DNA of 64,000 bases from Stratiformator vulcanicus (GTDB lineage Bacteria; Planctomycetota; Planctomycetia; Planctomycetales; Planctomycetaceae). The stretch is taken from the NCBI RefSeq assembly GCF_007744515.1, contig NZ_CP036268.1, forward strand, positions 572,482-636,481, in the 5' to 3' direction. Positions 44,788-52,829 of this stretch are shown here, piece after piece (within the stretch, counting starts at the first letter, position 1; every line of letters starts with the position of its first letter). Position numbers and translations under genes: made by a program. The notes beneath the pieces were generated by a model that saw nothing but the letters and a program-made list of their open reading frames with translations, did no database searches and was not told the origin of the DNA.

Positions 44788-44915
44788 AGTGAGTTGAGAG
44801 TCGAGGGTTGAGAGTTGAGAGAAGAAGCGGGAAGCGAGGAGCAGGGAGCGGGACTGTGGAGGACCGGTGGCACGATTGCCGACCTGCTCCTCGCTCCCTG
44901 CTCCTTGCTCCTGAC
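44787..44915. repeat. GTTGAGA and GAGCAGG heptamer tracts
   Basis: GAGTTGAGAGTCGAGGGTTG units lie at 44790-44820, GGGAAGCGAGGAGCAGGGAG just after, and the complementary CTCCTCGCTCCCTGCTCC type at 44883-44915. Together they separate the capsid and decoration genes. Confidence 0.8.
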
Positions 44916-44923
44916 GCATAGCG

Positions 44924-45409
44924 TCATCCGACAGCCGCGTTCGCATTCGCACTGCCGGGGTGGAACGCGGAGGCGAATTGGACGCGAAGTCGGGTCGAGC
45001 CGGTGGGGGCGTACTCGGCGGCGCGGGCGATGGCGTGCGTGGCGTCGGTGGCCTTTTCGAGCGTGGTGCTCGTCAGCGTTTCGGTCGCCTCATCGGGGGC
45101 GAGTGTGTCGCCCAGTTCGAACGCCGCGGCGGCGGTCTCCAACTCGTAGACCGAGAGCGGGCTGATATCGACGGAGACCGGGTCGGTCTCTCCCGCGATA
45201 GATCGCGAATGGGCGACCCCCAGGAACGCGGCGGCGAAGGCAGCCCGTGTCGTGGCGAGGTCGGTATCCCACGCGAAATCGGCAGCGGGCTTGGCAACAC
45301 CGCTGTCGAGAAACAGCAGGTCACCCGGATCGATCACCGTGTCGGAGCCGACCCGCACCTTGCGGAGCTGCACCTGACCGGAACGAAAACGAAGTTTGTG
45401 AGCGGACAT
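44924..45409 (-). CDS. Capsid decoration-like protein
   Basis: 161 residues. The N-terminal part (LRFRSGQVQLRKVRVGSDTVIDPGDLLFLDS) has the beta pattern of head decoration proteins, and DISPLSVYELETAAAAFELGDTLAP recalls the gpD-like entry of such proteins. It lies directly before the capsid gene. The call is by pattern and position. Confidence 0.65.
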   Translation of the reverse strand: MSAHKLRFRSGQVQLRKVRVGSDTVIDPGDLLFLDSGVAKPAADFAWDTDLATTRAAFAAAFLGVAHSRSIAGETDPVSVDISPLSVYELETAAAAFELGDTLAPDEATETLTSTTLEKATDATHAIARAAEYAPTGSTRLRVQFASAFHPGSANANAAVG

Positions 45410-45474
45410 GATTTCCTTGTTAGAACTGGAGTGAGGAAGTGGTTTAAGCTTGAGAGATGAGAGACCAGAGGTTC

Positions 45475-45500
45475 GTTTAGCCGCGCCCGACAGGAAGCGC
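45475..45500. repeat. Half-copy of the stop-proximal palindrome family
   Basis: GTTTAGCCGCGCCCGACAGG and the following AAGCGC match 42747-42771 and 52224-52249. On the coding (minus) strand it begins about 14 nt after the protease stop. Confidence 0.85.
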
Positions 45501-45514
45501 GCTTTCGTTAAGCG

Positions 45515-46657
45515 TCACCGCTTCAATGCCCGCACAACGGCATCGTCGTCAGCGCGGTCATCGGGCGGGGTTCGGGAGCGGCTCAGTGGCGGAGAACGAC
45601 GGCTTTGTTCGAGCAGTCGACGGCGATCCTCGATAAGTTCCTGCCGTTCGCGGCGCGATCGCGACTCGACCAACTGCCGCCGAAACAGCGGCGTGACGGC
45701 ACTGCCGGGCAGCTCCGACCGATCAATCAGCAATTCGACTTCGCGGTCGCTGTCGAGTTGCTCCCGCAGCCGGCGAAGTTCTTCGCGCAGCTCCTCGGTT
45801 TCCGATCGTTCCGAAGCCGCGGAGGAAAGAATTGCAGCCCAGTCGGGCATGATGGGTTCTTCTTCATCGTGCGGACGATGCTCGCCGAGCGTGACTTCGA
45901 AGTCTTCCGAATCGGTCGTGCCGACGGACCAGGTGACGCGTAGGAGCTGCGTCTCGCCCTCATCATTTTCCACTTCGACAAGAACAACCTGAGGAAAAAG
46001 GCCGGCTCGACCGACGCGGGCGGGGGACGGGTCGAGCCGGCCGGCCAGGCCCGGCAATGCGGCATCGAGCGCAGAGAGAAGAGACTCGATGCTACCGGGC
46101 CTGATCGAAACCTCCGGCGAGGAAAGAGTGGAGGTTCCGGCAGCGACGTGATTGGGAACGGCATGTTCGCCGTTCTGATCGGTTTGTTCCGTCAGAGTGG
46201 AAGTCGTCGCGGGGAAGGTGACGGCATCGACGCTGACGACTTCGCGGATGCTGGCGATCGTTTTGCCGTCGGCGGTGCGTTCGCCGATGACGACGTGGCT
46301 CATGCCGACATTCGGCGATCCGCTTTCGGCGAGAGCGAGAAAGGTCTTGCCCGCCTCGGTGTCGAGCGTGTGAACGTCTCCACGAAGGCGCCCGTCTTCG
46401 AAGCGAACGTTTTCCAAATGTCCGACCAGGTCGCGGGTGCTCCGGCGGCGTGGGTTACCGGGCGACTGGGCGTGGTCGAGGAAAACCGGCTTCTCCTCGT
46501 ACAGCTCGACGGCCTCGCGAAGGGCATCGTCATTGTAGGTGTAACCGTTGAGAGAACGGTTGCCGGTCAGGGCGACGTCGGTCACGCGTCGGCGGCGACG
46601 ATCGACCCGCAGGCCATCGCTCCGCCAATCAGTAACATGCTCGGTGAAAGTTTCCAT
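45515..46657 (-). CDS. Prohead protease fused to a scaffold-like C-terminus
   Basis: 380 residues. The first 160 match prohead proteases: GYTYNDDALREAVELYEEKPVFLDHAQSPG with a candidate catalytic His, LVGHLENVRFEDGRLRGDVH, NVGMSHVV with a candidate Ser, and REVVSVDAVTFPATTS. The C-terminal half is acidic and then coiled-coil (TEELREELRRLREQLDSDREVELL), as in scaffolding domains, and ends in a basic tail. It lies between portal and decoration genes. The single-chain protease-scaffold is found in several phage groups. Confidence 0.82.
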   Translation of the reverse strand: METFTEHVTDWRSDGLRVDRRRRRVTDVALTGNRSLNGYTYNDDALREAVELYEEKPVFLDHAQSPGNPRRRSTRDLVGHLENVRFEDGRLRGDVHTLDTEAGKTFLALAESGSPNVGMSHVVIGERTADGKTIASIREVVSVDAVTFPATTSTLTEQTDQNGEHAVPNHVAAGTSTLSSPEVSIRPGSIESLLSALDAALPGLAGRLDPSPARVGRAGLFPQVVLVEVENDEGETQLLRVTWSVGTTDSEDFEVTLGEHRPHDEEEPIMPDWAAILSSAASERSETEELREELRRLREQLDSDREVELLIDRSELPGSAVTPLFRRQLVESRSRRERQELIEDRRRLLEQSRRSPPLSRSRTPPDDRADDDAVVRALKR

Positions 46658-47096
46658 TGGGAAAGTTCAGAGTCCAGAGTCGAGGGACGAGAGTCGTAGG
46701 GCGGGCTGAGCCCGCCGGGACGTATATCGAGAAGCGGCTAACGAGAAGCGAGAAGCGGCTGTTGGATTTGGTTGGTGTTTTTCATGGTCTCTACCTTTAA
46801 GAAGTTGGTTGCGCGGTTTGCGGGATTTCTTTTGACCGATTCTTAATTCGAGTAGTCCGGCCGGTGAGTTCGAGAAGCGACGAGCGAGATTAAACAACGC
46901 GTCATTTCTTAGATTTTTTCGGGTGCCGGCGTGCGTGTCGTCCCCGGCACCCGCGCGAAGATATTTAGCCGCGACTGGTAAGGAGCGGATTAGGGCGCGG
47001 GTTGAGAAAACAATTAAGGCAACGAAGATTGGGCGAGTCCTCCCTGATCCGCTTCCTTCCGGGCGCGGCTGCATTAATTCTCATGGAAACCATCTG
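46658..47096. repeat. 439-nt gap made of repeats between portal and protease genes
   Basis: No gene is visible. From left to right it holds GAGTC-type heptamers (46664-46690), the palindrome CGTAGGGCGGGCTGAGCCCG and following CCGGG (46695-46719), GAGAAGC heptamers (46728-46770), a GGGTGCCGG/CCGGCACCC hairpin (46921-46951) and a full copy (46964-47076) of the stop-proximal element with TAGCCGCGACTGG and GGGCGCGGCT ends. Confidence 0.85.
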
Positions 47097-48512
47097 TCAC
47101 TCTTCGCTCGTCACTTCTCGCGACATCTCTTCGCGCATTGTTTCGGGATCGACGCCGTCGCGCCTCGCGACTTCGGCGCGGCTGAGGATGCCGGCTTCGG
47201 CCATGCGTGTGTCGATGTCGCGGTCCTTGGCCCGGTCGCGATTGACGAGTTGGGGGAAAGACCATTTCGGGCGAAGTTGTGTTGAAGTCCCATCGGGCAA
47301 TTCGCCGCGGCGCTCGGCCTCGAGCAGCACCCACCGCCACAGTCGATTGAACTCGCCGGCGAAGAATTGTTGCTCCGCTTCGAACAGCTTTACTGCGGGG
47401 CCTTCGGCGACCATCGTGCTGGAGAAATTGGCGTTCGAAGCGTCGCTCGTCAGCATGAACTCCGGCAGTCCCGCACCCGCAGCGATTGAGAGCAGCAATG
47501 AGCGACCGAGCGGCACGGCGTCGCCGAAGTTAGTCTTCGGTTGCAGGAACTCGAGCGTCGTGTCGCGGGAGGTGGTGAGGATCGTGCCCGGCTTAACCCG
47601 TTCGCGCCGGCTGCCGCCGGTGGCGGATTCGGACACACTTTCAGCAACATCTCGCACCTGTCCCGGTGAGCCGTGGACCTTGCGCCACAGCACGATGGAC
47701 GACTGCAATGGGCGGGCGGTGAGTTCAGTGTCGAGCCACTTGTCGTGACGATCGAGCGGATCGATCAGCGGTGCAAAGAGCGACACGCCGCGTTGCTCGT
47801 TCGAGTCGACGCCGATCTGCGAGTGCAGGATTTCGTCGGCCGCGATCTCTTCGAGCAGTTCGCCCGAAGTCGCATCGATGCGGAGGTAGGCGATCGGCGA
47901 TTCGATGTCGTCGGGTGAAGTGATGATGCCGCCGCAGGGGGGATGTCCGGGCACATCGCCGATTGTTTCGGGATCGACGAATCGCACTGTCGGCCCGAAG
48001 TCAGACTCCAACCCGGAACCGGCGTACAAGCGTAGGAAGCACTCGCCGTCACGCCACACGCGGCGGGTGAATTCGCGATACGAGAAATGCCGGCAGTTCG
48101 CCGCGAGGAACGACTGCCAATGTCGATCCGCCGCGCGGATGACTTCGGCGTCAATGTCGATGCCAGTCATTGCTTCGGGCATCAGCCGAAGCTGCGGCCC
48201 GGCGACGTAGATTTCGAGCAGTCGCAGGATGTTCTTAGCGTGCGGATTCTCTCGAACGAGTCGGCGGGCTTCATCGCGAATCTGCCTGCGTTCGATGGAC
48301 GTCGCCGAGCCTGTGGCGTTGATTGCGTGCCAGCCACGGTCGTCGTCGATCGGTTGCGACTGCCCTTCATCGAGCAGGGTCAGCAGTCGTTCGTTGGCGA
48401 GACGTTCGTAACGCGCTCGCAGCGTCGCAGCGGAGAGTTTATCGCGGAGGTAGGAGAGCATGTCGTGCTTTAAAAGCGGATCATTCACTCGGCCATTGAT
48501 GTCGGCCTTCAC
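47097..48512 (-). CDS. Phage portal protein (lambda gpB type)
   Basis: 471 residues. Lambda-family portal segments are visible: RLVRENPHAKNILRLLEIYVAG near the N-terminus, HWQSFLAANCRHFSYREFTRRVW, FVDPETIGDVPGHPP, DSNEQRGVSLFAPLIDPLDRHDKW and AGAGLPEFMLTSDASNANFSS, with a C-terminal SRAEVARRDGVDPETM. It forms the dodecameric DNA entry ring of the capsid. ATG 48461 is an alternative start. Confidence 0.92.
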   Translation of the reverse strand: MKADINGRVNDPLLKHDMLSYLRDKLSAATLRARYERLANERLLTLLDEGQSQPIDDDRGWHAINATGSATSIERRQIRDEARRLVRENPHAKNILRLLEIYVAGPQLRLMPEAMTGIDIDAEVIRAADRHWQSFLAANCRHFSYREFTRRVWRDGECFLRLYAGSGLESDFGPTVRFVDPETIGDVPGHPPCGGIITSPDDIESPIAYLRIDATSGELLEEIAADEILHSQIGVDSNEQRGVSLFAPLIDPLDRHDKWLDTELTARPLQSSIVLWRKVHGSPGQVRDVAESVSESATGGSRRERVKPGTILTTSRDTTLEFLQPKTNFGDAVPLGRSLLLSIAAGAGLPEFMLTSDASNANFSSTMVAEGPAVKLFEAEQQFFAGEFNRLWRWVLLEAERRGELPDGTSTQLRPKWSFPQLVNRDRAKDRDIDTRMAEAGILSRAEVARRDGVDPETMREEMSREVTSEE

Positions 48513-48834
48513 CCCTTAAGAGTTGGTTGCGCAGAATTTCTCGTAGGGCGGGCTGTGCCTGCCGAGAAGCGACGAGCGAGAAGCGGTCAGGAGCAGCACA
48601 TTGTGTCTGGGCTGCCGGGGTGCGTGTCGCCCCCGCAGTGCGATGCTCGCCCTCGCATTGCATCACTCCCCTTGAGCGATGCTGTCGCCGAATCAAACTT
48701 TGCAACGTGCGAGCGAACCTATAACCGCGACTGGTAAGGAGCGGTTTAGGGGTCCGGGTGAGGTTCGCTGTGACGCAATGAACATGGGATGAGTCCACCC
48801 TGATCCGCTTCCTGCCGGGCGCGGCTGTATTGAT
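48513..48834. repeat. 322-nt gap made of repeats between terminase and portal genes
   Basis: It contains the palindrome-like CGTAGGGCGGGCTGTGCCTG (48542-48566), a GAGAAGC heptamer pair, a GC-rich hairpin region around 48610-48640, and a full copy (48721-48830) of the stop-proximal element: ACCGCGACTGGTAAGGAGCG at one end and CCGGGCGCGGCT at the other, starting 5 nt after the terminase stop. No gene is seen. Confidence 0.85.
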
Positions 48835-50532
48835 TCACAACGCAAATCCGCCATCGAACGTTGGCGGCGTGATCTCGTATACGCTCGATTTGTCTTCGCT
48901 GTTCGCCTTCGTTGCGGCGAGCACGGCGGCACCGAGGGCGAAGGCGCGGTCGTCGTGAAAGCCGTGGCGGTGGTCGATGCGGACGCGGCCGGTCGAGGCC
49001 TGTTTGAGCAGCAGTGATGCGAGTTCGGTTTCGATGTCGTCGCACTCACTGGTGTCCTCGCGCTGTCCGCAGCCGGGGTACCAGCGGATGCGGCGGGCGG
49101 CGATCATATGCCGCAACGTCATCGCTAATTCGTGATTGCCCCTGCCCGCGGCGAATTCGAAGCGTTCGATGTCATGCCGCTGGCTAAGTCGCTGCACTAC
49201 GCCGGCGAGTTGATACTCGTCGACAACGAACTTCACGCGGCCGAATCGCTCGGCTGTGCGTTCGATCCAGTCTTCGACCCACTGCACCGGCACCGGATTG
49301 TTCGGCGTGGGGACGACAACGTCCATGCGATCGACGATGAGCGTTTCACCCTCGGCGTGCAAAACAACGCCGACGGTGAAGTCGTGCTTTTCGCCGTAGT
49401 CGACCGCGGCGAAATAGACGTGCGATCCGGCGGCTGAATCCCGCGCAATTAGACCTTCATCGCGGCAGGCTTCGGCCTCGGCGATTGTGACGAACTCGCC
49501 GTCGCCGTGTTGCCAGCGATTCTCCCACAGTCGGGCGTAAACAGGGGGAGGCAGCAGACTGCGTTGTTCCTCAAGGTCATTGACGCGGAGCCAACCCGCT
49601 CGTGGGCCTTCAAATGTTGAGAAGTACCAGCCGGGATCGTTACGGGCCGATTCGCGGAGTTGCCAGTCCCAGCCGCGGCCAACGCCCGCGTTGGAAAGCA
49701 CGATCAGCACGCCGTCCGGCTGCTTCGCCGCCGAGCTGAAGACCGACTCCCAGATATCGGGCCCCTTCCAATGGCATAGCTCATCGCAGATGACGAAGTC
49801 GGGCAACAGTCCCCACGAACTCGCGACGTGCGAGGAAACGACCCGTACGACCGACTCGGTCTCCTTATTAACTGCCGCATGTTTGAATGTCTTCAGCGGG
49901 GTGAGCAGCGTAGGGTTCGCTGACTTCAAACGGGCGATCGCTTCGACGACGAGCGAGCTCTGCTCGACATCGGCCGCGACGACATACCCATTGAGCGGTC
50001 GCTCCGCGAACAGCAGTGCCCACGTAATCGACAGCGCGGTGTCGGAGGTCTTCGCATGCCCGCGTGGCCGTTCCAGGTACGCTCGGCGAACAAGGGGATT
50101 CGGGGTGGCCCGGACGCTATACGTCCGGGTCGCGGAGCGACAAGAGGTCTCAGTGGGGTCGTGCGATGTACGGCAACGTTCCGATTCACGTGAGCATTTA
50201 CCGAGACCTCTTGCGGCTGCGCCGCCGGGTTCTGTAGGAACCGGGCCACCCGACGAATCTCCCAGACACAGATTCACCCAGGCCGCGTCCAACGCCGCGA
50301 AGTCCTGTTCCTGCCAGGGTTCGATCAATCGGCCGAACGGGTTGCGATCATGTGGTGAGAGACGAATCCAGTGCCGAAACAATTGAGGATCGTCCGCGCA
50401 GCGTCGGCGGAGCAGTTCGTCACTGATCCGTATCTTCTCGATCAGTTCTCGCCGGCGGGAGTTCGCCCTTGCTCGGGATGACAACCGACCGGGAGTCGGC
50501 GATGCGTTCGAGTTCGTCATTCGTGAGTGCAT
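48835..50532 (-). CDS. terL: Terminase large subunit carrying an in-frame repeat insertion
   Basis: 565 residues. The ATPase half has Walker A RPRGHAKTS and Walker B FVICDELCHW; the nuclease half has AAVDYGEKHDF, VVDEYQLAG and a final HDDRAFALGAAVLA with acidic ligands. It packages DNA into proheads. Residues about 94-144, just before Walker A, are encoded by a 149-bp structured repeat (50103-50251) found again at 52872-53019; the peptide (PGGAAARGLGKCSRESERCR and following) is unlike the rest of the protein. The start (50532 or 50520) overlaps the small terminase gene by about 100 nt. Confidence 0.9.
   Translation of the reverse strand: MHSRMTNSNASPTPGRLSSRARANSRRRELIEKIRISDELLRRRCADDPQLFRHWIRLSPHDRNPFGRLIEPWQEQDFAALDAAWVNLCLGDSSGGPVPTEPGGAAARGLGKCSRESERCRTSHDPTETSCRSATRTYSVRATPNPLVRRAYLERPRGHAKTSDTALSITWALLFAERPLNGYVVAADVEQSSLVVEAIARLKSANPTLLTPLKTFKHAAVNKETESVVRVVSSHVASSWGLLPDFVICDELCHWKGPDIWESVFSSAAKQPDGVLIVLSNAGVGRGWDWQLRESARNDPGWYFSTFEGPRAGWLRVNDLEEQRSLLPPPVYARLWENRWQHGDGEFVTIAEAEACRDEGLIARDSAAGSHVYFAAVDYGEKHDFTVGVVLHAEGETLIVDRMDVVVPTPNNPVPVQWVEDWIERTAERFGRVKFVVDEYQLAGVVQRLSQRHDIERFEFAAGRGNHELAMTLRHMIAARRIRWYPGCGQREDTSECDDIETELASLLLKQASTGRVRIDHRHGFHDDRAFALGAAVLAATKANSEDKSSVYEITPPTFDGGFAL
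50103..50251 (-). repeat. 149-bp structured repeat inside terL
   Basis: The ends are GGGTGGCC / GGCCACCC. Each end carries a perfect 8-bp hairpin: CCCGGACG with CGTCCGGG, and on the other side a CCCGGTTC-like arm. Inside lie AAGAGGTCTC and GAGACCTCTT as an inverted pair. The same arrangement in opposite orientation is found at 52872-53019. It keeps the terL frame open throughout. Confidence 0.9.
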
Positions 50533-50986
50533 TCAAATCATCGGGGAGGCCGCCCTCGGAATCTTGGTCGCCGTCGATCCAGCCGAGGGGCGGTCGCGAC
50601 TTCAGCCAGAACTGCTGAGCCGAGACGCTCCCCTCCATCGCCTGTCGATAGAGGGCCGAGGCGACGTTCTGGCTGAGCGCTGCGGTGACGGCGGCGAGCC
50701 TTTCGCGAAACGCCGCGTCTTCGGCCCACGTTGCGAGATACGTCTCGAACGTCACTCCCAGTTGCGAACACGCCGCGGTCGGGCTGCCGCCTCGTGCGAG
50801 AACGTCGATCAGAAGTGTTTGTTGATCACTCGTCAGGCAACGGGATTCATTCGGCTGTTCGCCCTGCACTGCGCCGGCGTTCGAATTCGGATCGGTTGTC
50901 GAACACGTAGTAGACGGGGGCGGCGAAGCGGCTTTTGATGTGAGACTCTTGCGAGAGGAGCCGCTTTTGTTTCGAGGCCGGGCCAT
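50420..50986 (-). CDS. Terminase small subunit-like protein
   Basis: About 188 residues from ATG 50986; GTG 50869 would reduce the overlap with the upstream gene from 140 to 23 nt. LTSDQQTLLIDVLARGGSPTAACSQLGVTFETYLATWAED is a helix-turn-helix entry typical of small terminases, followed by a helical AALYRQ-like oligomerisation segment (QNVASALYRQAMEGSVSAQQFWLKSRPPLGW). It would bind DNA and start packaging together with the large subunit. Confidence 0.8.
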   Translation of the reverse strand: MARPRNKSGSSRKSLTSKAASPPPSTTCSTTDPNSNAGAVQGEQPNESRCLTSDQQTLLIDVLARGGSPTAACSQLGVTFETYLATWAEDAAFRERLAAVTAALSQNVASALYRQAMEGSVSAQQFWLKSRPPLGWIDGDQDSEGGLPDDLNALTNDELERIADSRSVVIPSKGELPPARTDREDTDQ

Positions 50987-52196
50987 GTCGTTTGGTCGGT
51001 GAGCCGTAGATTGCGGAGTGACGTCGCCGATCGCTGTTCGTCGTTGTGGATGAGCCGACTCGCGTGAAGCCGGCTCTTTCGAACAGTGGGTTGATGTTTC
51101 CCATCGCGGCAAGTGTTTCGACCCACGGAAACGGGACTGCTTCACAGCTTTGACGAACGAAGGCCGCGGCGAGACCGGCTCCGCGATATGTCGGGTGGAG
51201 CACCACGCGGGAGAGGTGGACGAGTTGCCGATTGAGGACACGCAGGCCGAGCCGCGACCATCGCGACTTCCTCCTGAAGAAGCGGTTTCGTTGCGCGAGT
51301 GAAAGGGGCGGGCTGGCGAAAACGCAGATGCCGATCGGTCGGTCGTCGTGCCACAGCACCGTCACGAAGCGGACCGAGCCGAGGTTGTGGCTGCGATAAT
51401 GCCACCGAGTGAAATACGGCCAGTCGAGCCGCGATCCGGTCGTGATCACGCAGCGGTCGGCGAAACTGATTCGCTTGGAGCATCCTGCTCCACGGGGGGC
51501 CCGCGTCCGATCTCCTTCGTGAATTGAAGGGCGGGAATGTCGCGAGGCCGTTGCCGCAATGAGTTCTGAATTTGTTTCTAAGTTTGTGCTGATCACCGGC
51601 TCGCCGTCGAGGTCGCAGCGGACGTGAAGGTCAGGCGTAAGGTCTTCCGCGATGTCTTCATGCGTGGTCGCGACGAGAAACCCGATGCCCTGTTTCTCTG
51701 ACAGTCGGCGGACATTGAAGGCGATCACCTTTGCCAGCGTCCGGTCGAGCGTGGCGGTGAACTCGTCGATCACGATCCACTGCGGCTTCTGGGCAAAGGC
51801 CGCGGCGATGCGGAAGCGGAACCGCTGCCCGTCGCTCAGTTCCGCAGGCGTCCGCAGCATCAGCCGCGGTTCGCTGAGGCCGACGAGACTCAGCAGTTCG
51901 ACGGCCTTCTCAAACGGCAGCCCGAGTGCATCGCACACGAGGGTGTCGGGCAGTTCGATCGTCGCCGCATTGATAACGCCGTCCAGTTCCGCAGCCGCGG
52001 TCCGCAATAGGCTCGATTTGCCTGATCCGCTCGGCCCGGTGAAGGCGACGATCTGCCCCGGTTCGATCGGCAAGTGTAAATCCCTTGCGACGACATGCTC
52101 GGCGGTGTCAAAGGTCAAACCGAAGTGGTCCATCACGAGCGAAGCATGAGAGGACGGCACCTTCGGCAAGGTCGGATACGAAACGTTAATTTGCAT
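50847..52196 (-). CDS. ABC-type ATPase fused to a GNAT-fold (Mom-like) acyltransferase domain
   Basis: 449 residues. The N-terminal half is a soluble ABC ATPase: Walker A GPSGSGKS (Lys60), signature LSDGQ (120-124), Walker B IVIDEF (Asp144-Glu145) and the H-loop His179 (VATTH). The C-terminal half (about 240-390) is GNAT-like: RWHYRSHNLGSVRFVTVLWHD, GICVFASPP, LVHLSRVVLHPTYRGAGLAAAF, METL-like core and a final FERAGFTRVG. It ends with AAPVYYVFDNR. The architecture agrees with COG2401 (ABC ATPase fused to a predicted acetyltransferase). The H-Y-R-S-H and lateral strand pattern recalls phage Mu Mom, which modifies adenine in DNA. No membrane partner lies near. Confidence 0.85.
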   Translation of the reverse strand: MQINVSYPTLPKVPSSHASLVMDHFGLTFDTAEHVVARDLHLPIEPGQIVAFTGPSGSGKSSLLRTAAAELDGVINAATIELPDTLVCDALGLPFEKAVELLSLVGLSEPRLMLRTPAELSDGQRFRFRIAAAFAQKPQWIVIDEFTATLDRTLAKVIAFNVRRLSEKQGIGFLVATTHEDIAEDLTPDLHVRCDLDGEPVISTNLETNSELIAATASRHSRPSIHEGDRTRAPRGAGCSKRISFADRCVITTGSRLDWPYFTRWHYRSHNLGSVRFVTVLWHDDRPIGICVFASPPLSLAQRNRFFRRKSRWSRLGLRVLNRQLVHLSRVVLHPTYRGAGLAAAFVRQSCEAVPFPWVETLAAMGNINPLFERAGFTRVGSSTTTNSDRRRHSAIYGSPTKRHGPASKQKRLLSQESHIKSRFAAPVYYVFDNRSEFERRRSAGRTAE

Positions 52197-52223
52197 GGTG
52201 AGAGGTGATTTGGATTTAAGATC

Positions 52224-52249
52224 GTTTAGCCGCGCCCTATAGGAAGCGC
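52224..52249. repeat. Half-copy of the stop-proximal palindrome family
   Basis: GTTTAGCCGCGCCCTATAGG and the following AAGCGC abut the ParB-like gene's stop codon (52251-52253) on the coding strand side. Confidence 0.85.
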
Positions 52250-52250
52250 T

Positions 52251-52829
52251 TCATGCCTCGGACGAATTTGGCATCCGGACGTGGAGTTCCAACGAGTGCG
52301 TTGCCACGACTCGGTCAATCTCTGGGCGGATCCGTTCCCACCGCTCAATGGGGATGGTTAATTCCGCCGTGACGGTATCGCTCTCGGTCGAAGGCTCCTC
52401 GACCGGCGGGTCCGTTTGCGGGATCATCAGTAATTCGTCCAACTCATCCGCACTGAAGCCGGTGAGCGTGGCGTCGAAGTCGGGCAGTTCTTCGAGGTCG
52501 GCCAAGACGTCAATCAGCTTGTCGGGCTCCCAGTCGCCGCCGACGCGTTCGTTGTTGAGCGTGACATTGAGTGCTTTTTCGCGAGCAGGATCGAGGTCGA
52601 CGATCACGCACGGCGCGATCGCATCTCCGCGCGCCTTCAAAATTGACAATCGCTGATGCCCGCCGACGACATAGCCGGTGCGACGGTTCCATACGATCGG
52701 CTGAACGAGCTCAAACTCGGTCAACGACCGCTTCAGCCGCTCGTATTCGGCCATTCCGGGCTTGAGTTCGATACGCGGGTTGTAAGGGGCGGGGACGAGT
52801 TGATCGATCGGGATGTCTACGAGTTGCAT
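52251..52829 (-). CDS. ParB/Srx-fold nuclease-domain protein
   Basis: About 192 residues from ATG 52829. The ParB N-terminal (Srx-like) domain is clear: IPIDQLVPAPYNPRI, LVQPIVWNRRTGYVVGGHQRLSIL and DLDPAREKALNVTLNN. No partition-type DNA-binding HTH follows; the rest is acidic (PVEEPSTESDTVTAEL) with a short C-terminal alpha/beta end. Single-domain ParB-like proteins are common in phage packaging regions, often with DNA-modification genes. It lies 54 nt upstream of the ABC-GNAT gene and is probably co-transcribed. Confidence 0.87.
   Translation of the reverse strand: MQLVDIPIDQLVPAPYNPRIELKPGMAEYERLKRSLTEFELVQPIVWNRRTGYVVGGHQRLSILKARGDAIAPCVIVDLDPAREKALNVTLNNERVGGDWEPDKLIDVLADLEELPDFDATLTGFSADELDELLMIPQTDPPVEEPSTESDTVTAELTIPIERWERIRPEIDRVVATHSLELHVRMPNSSEA

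Noticed and set aside
44788-44952. N-terminal extension of the capsid gene
   Set aside because: It is the translation of heptamer repeats and overlaps the decoration gene; ATG 44787 is the better start.
46667-47074. Minus-strand frame of 135 residues between portal and protease genes
   Set aside because: It translates palindromes and heptamer repeats; no protein-like composition.
48481-48798. 105-residue frame between terminase and portal
   Set aside because: Built from repeat elements in the gap.
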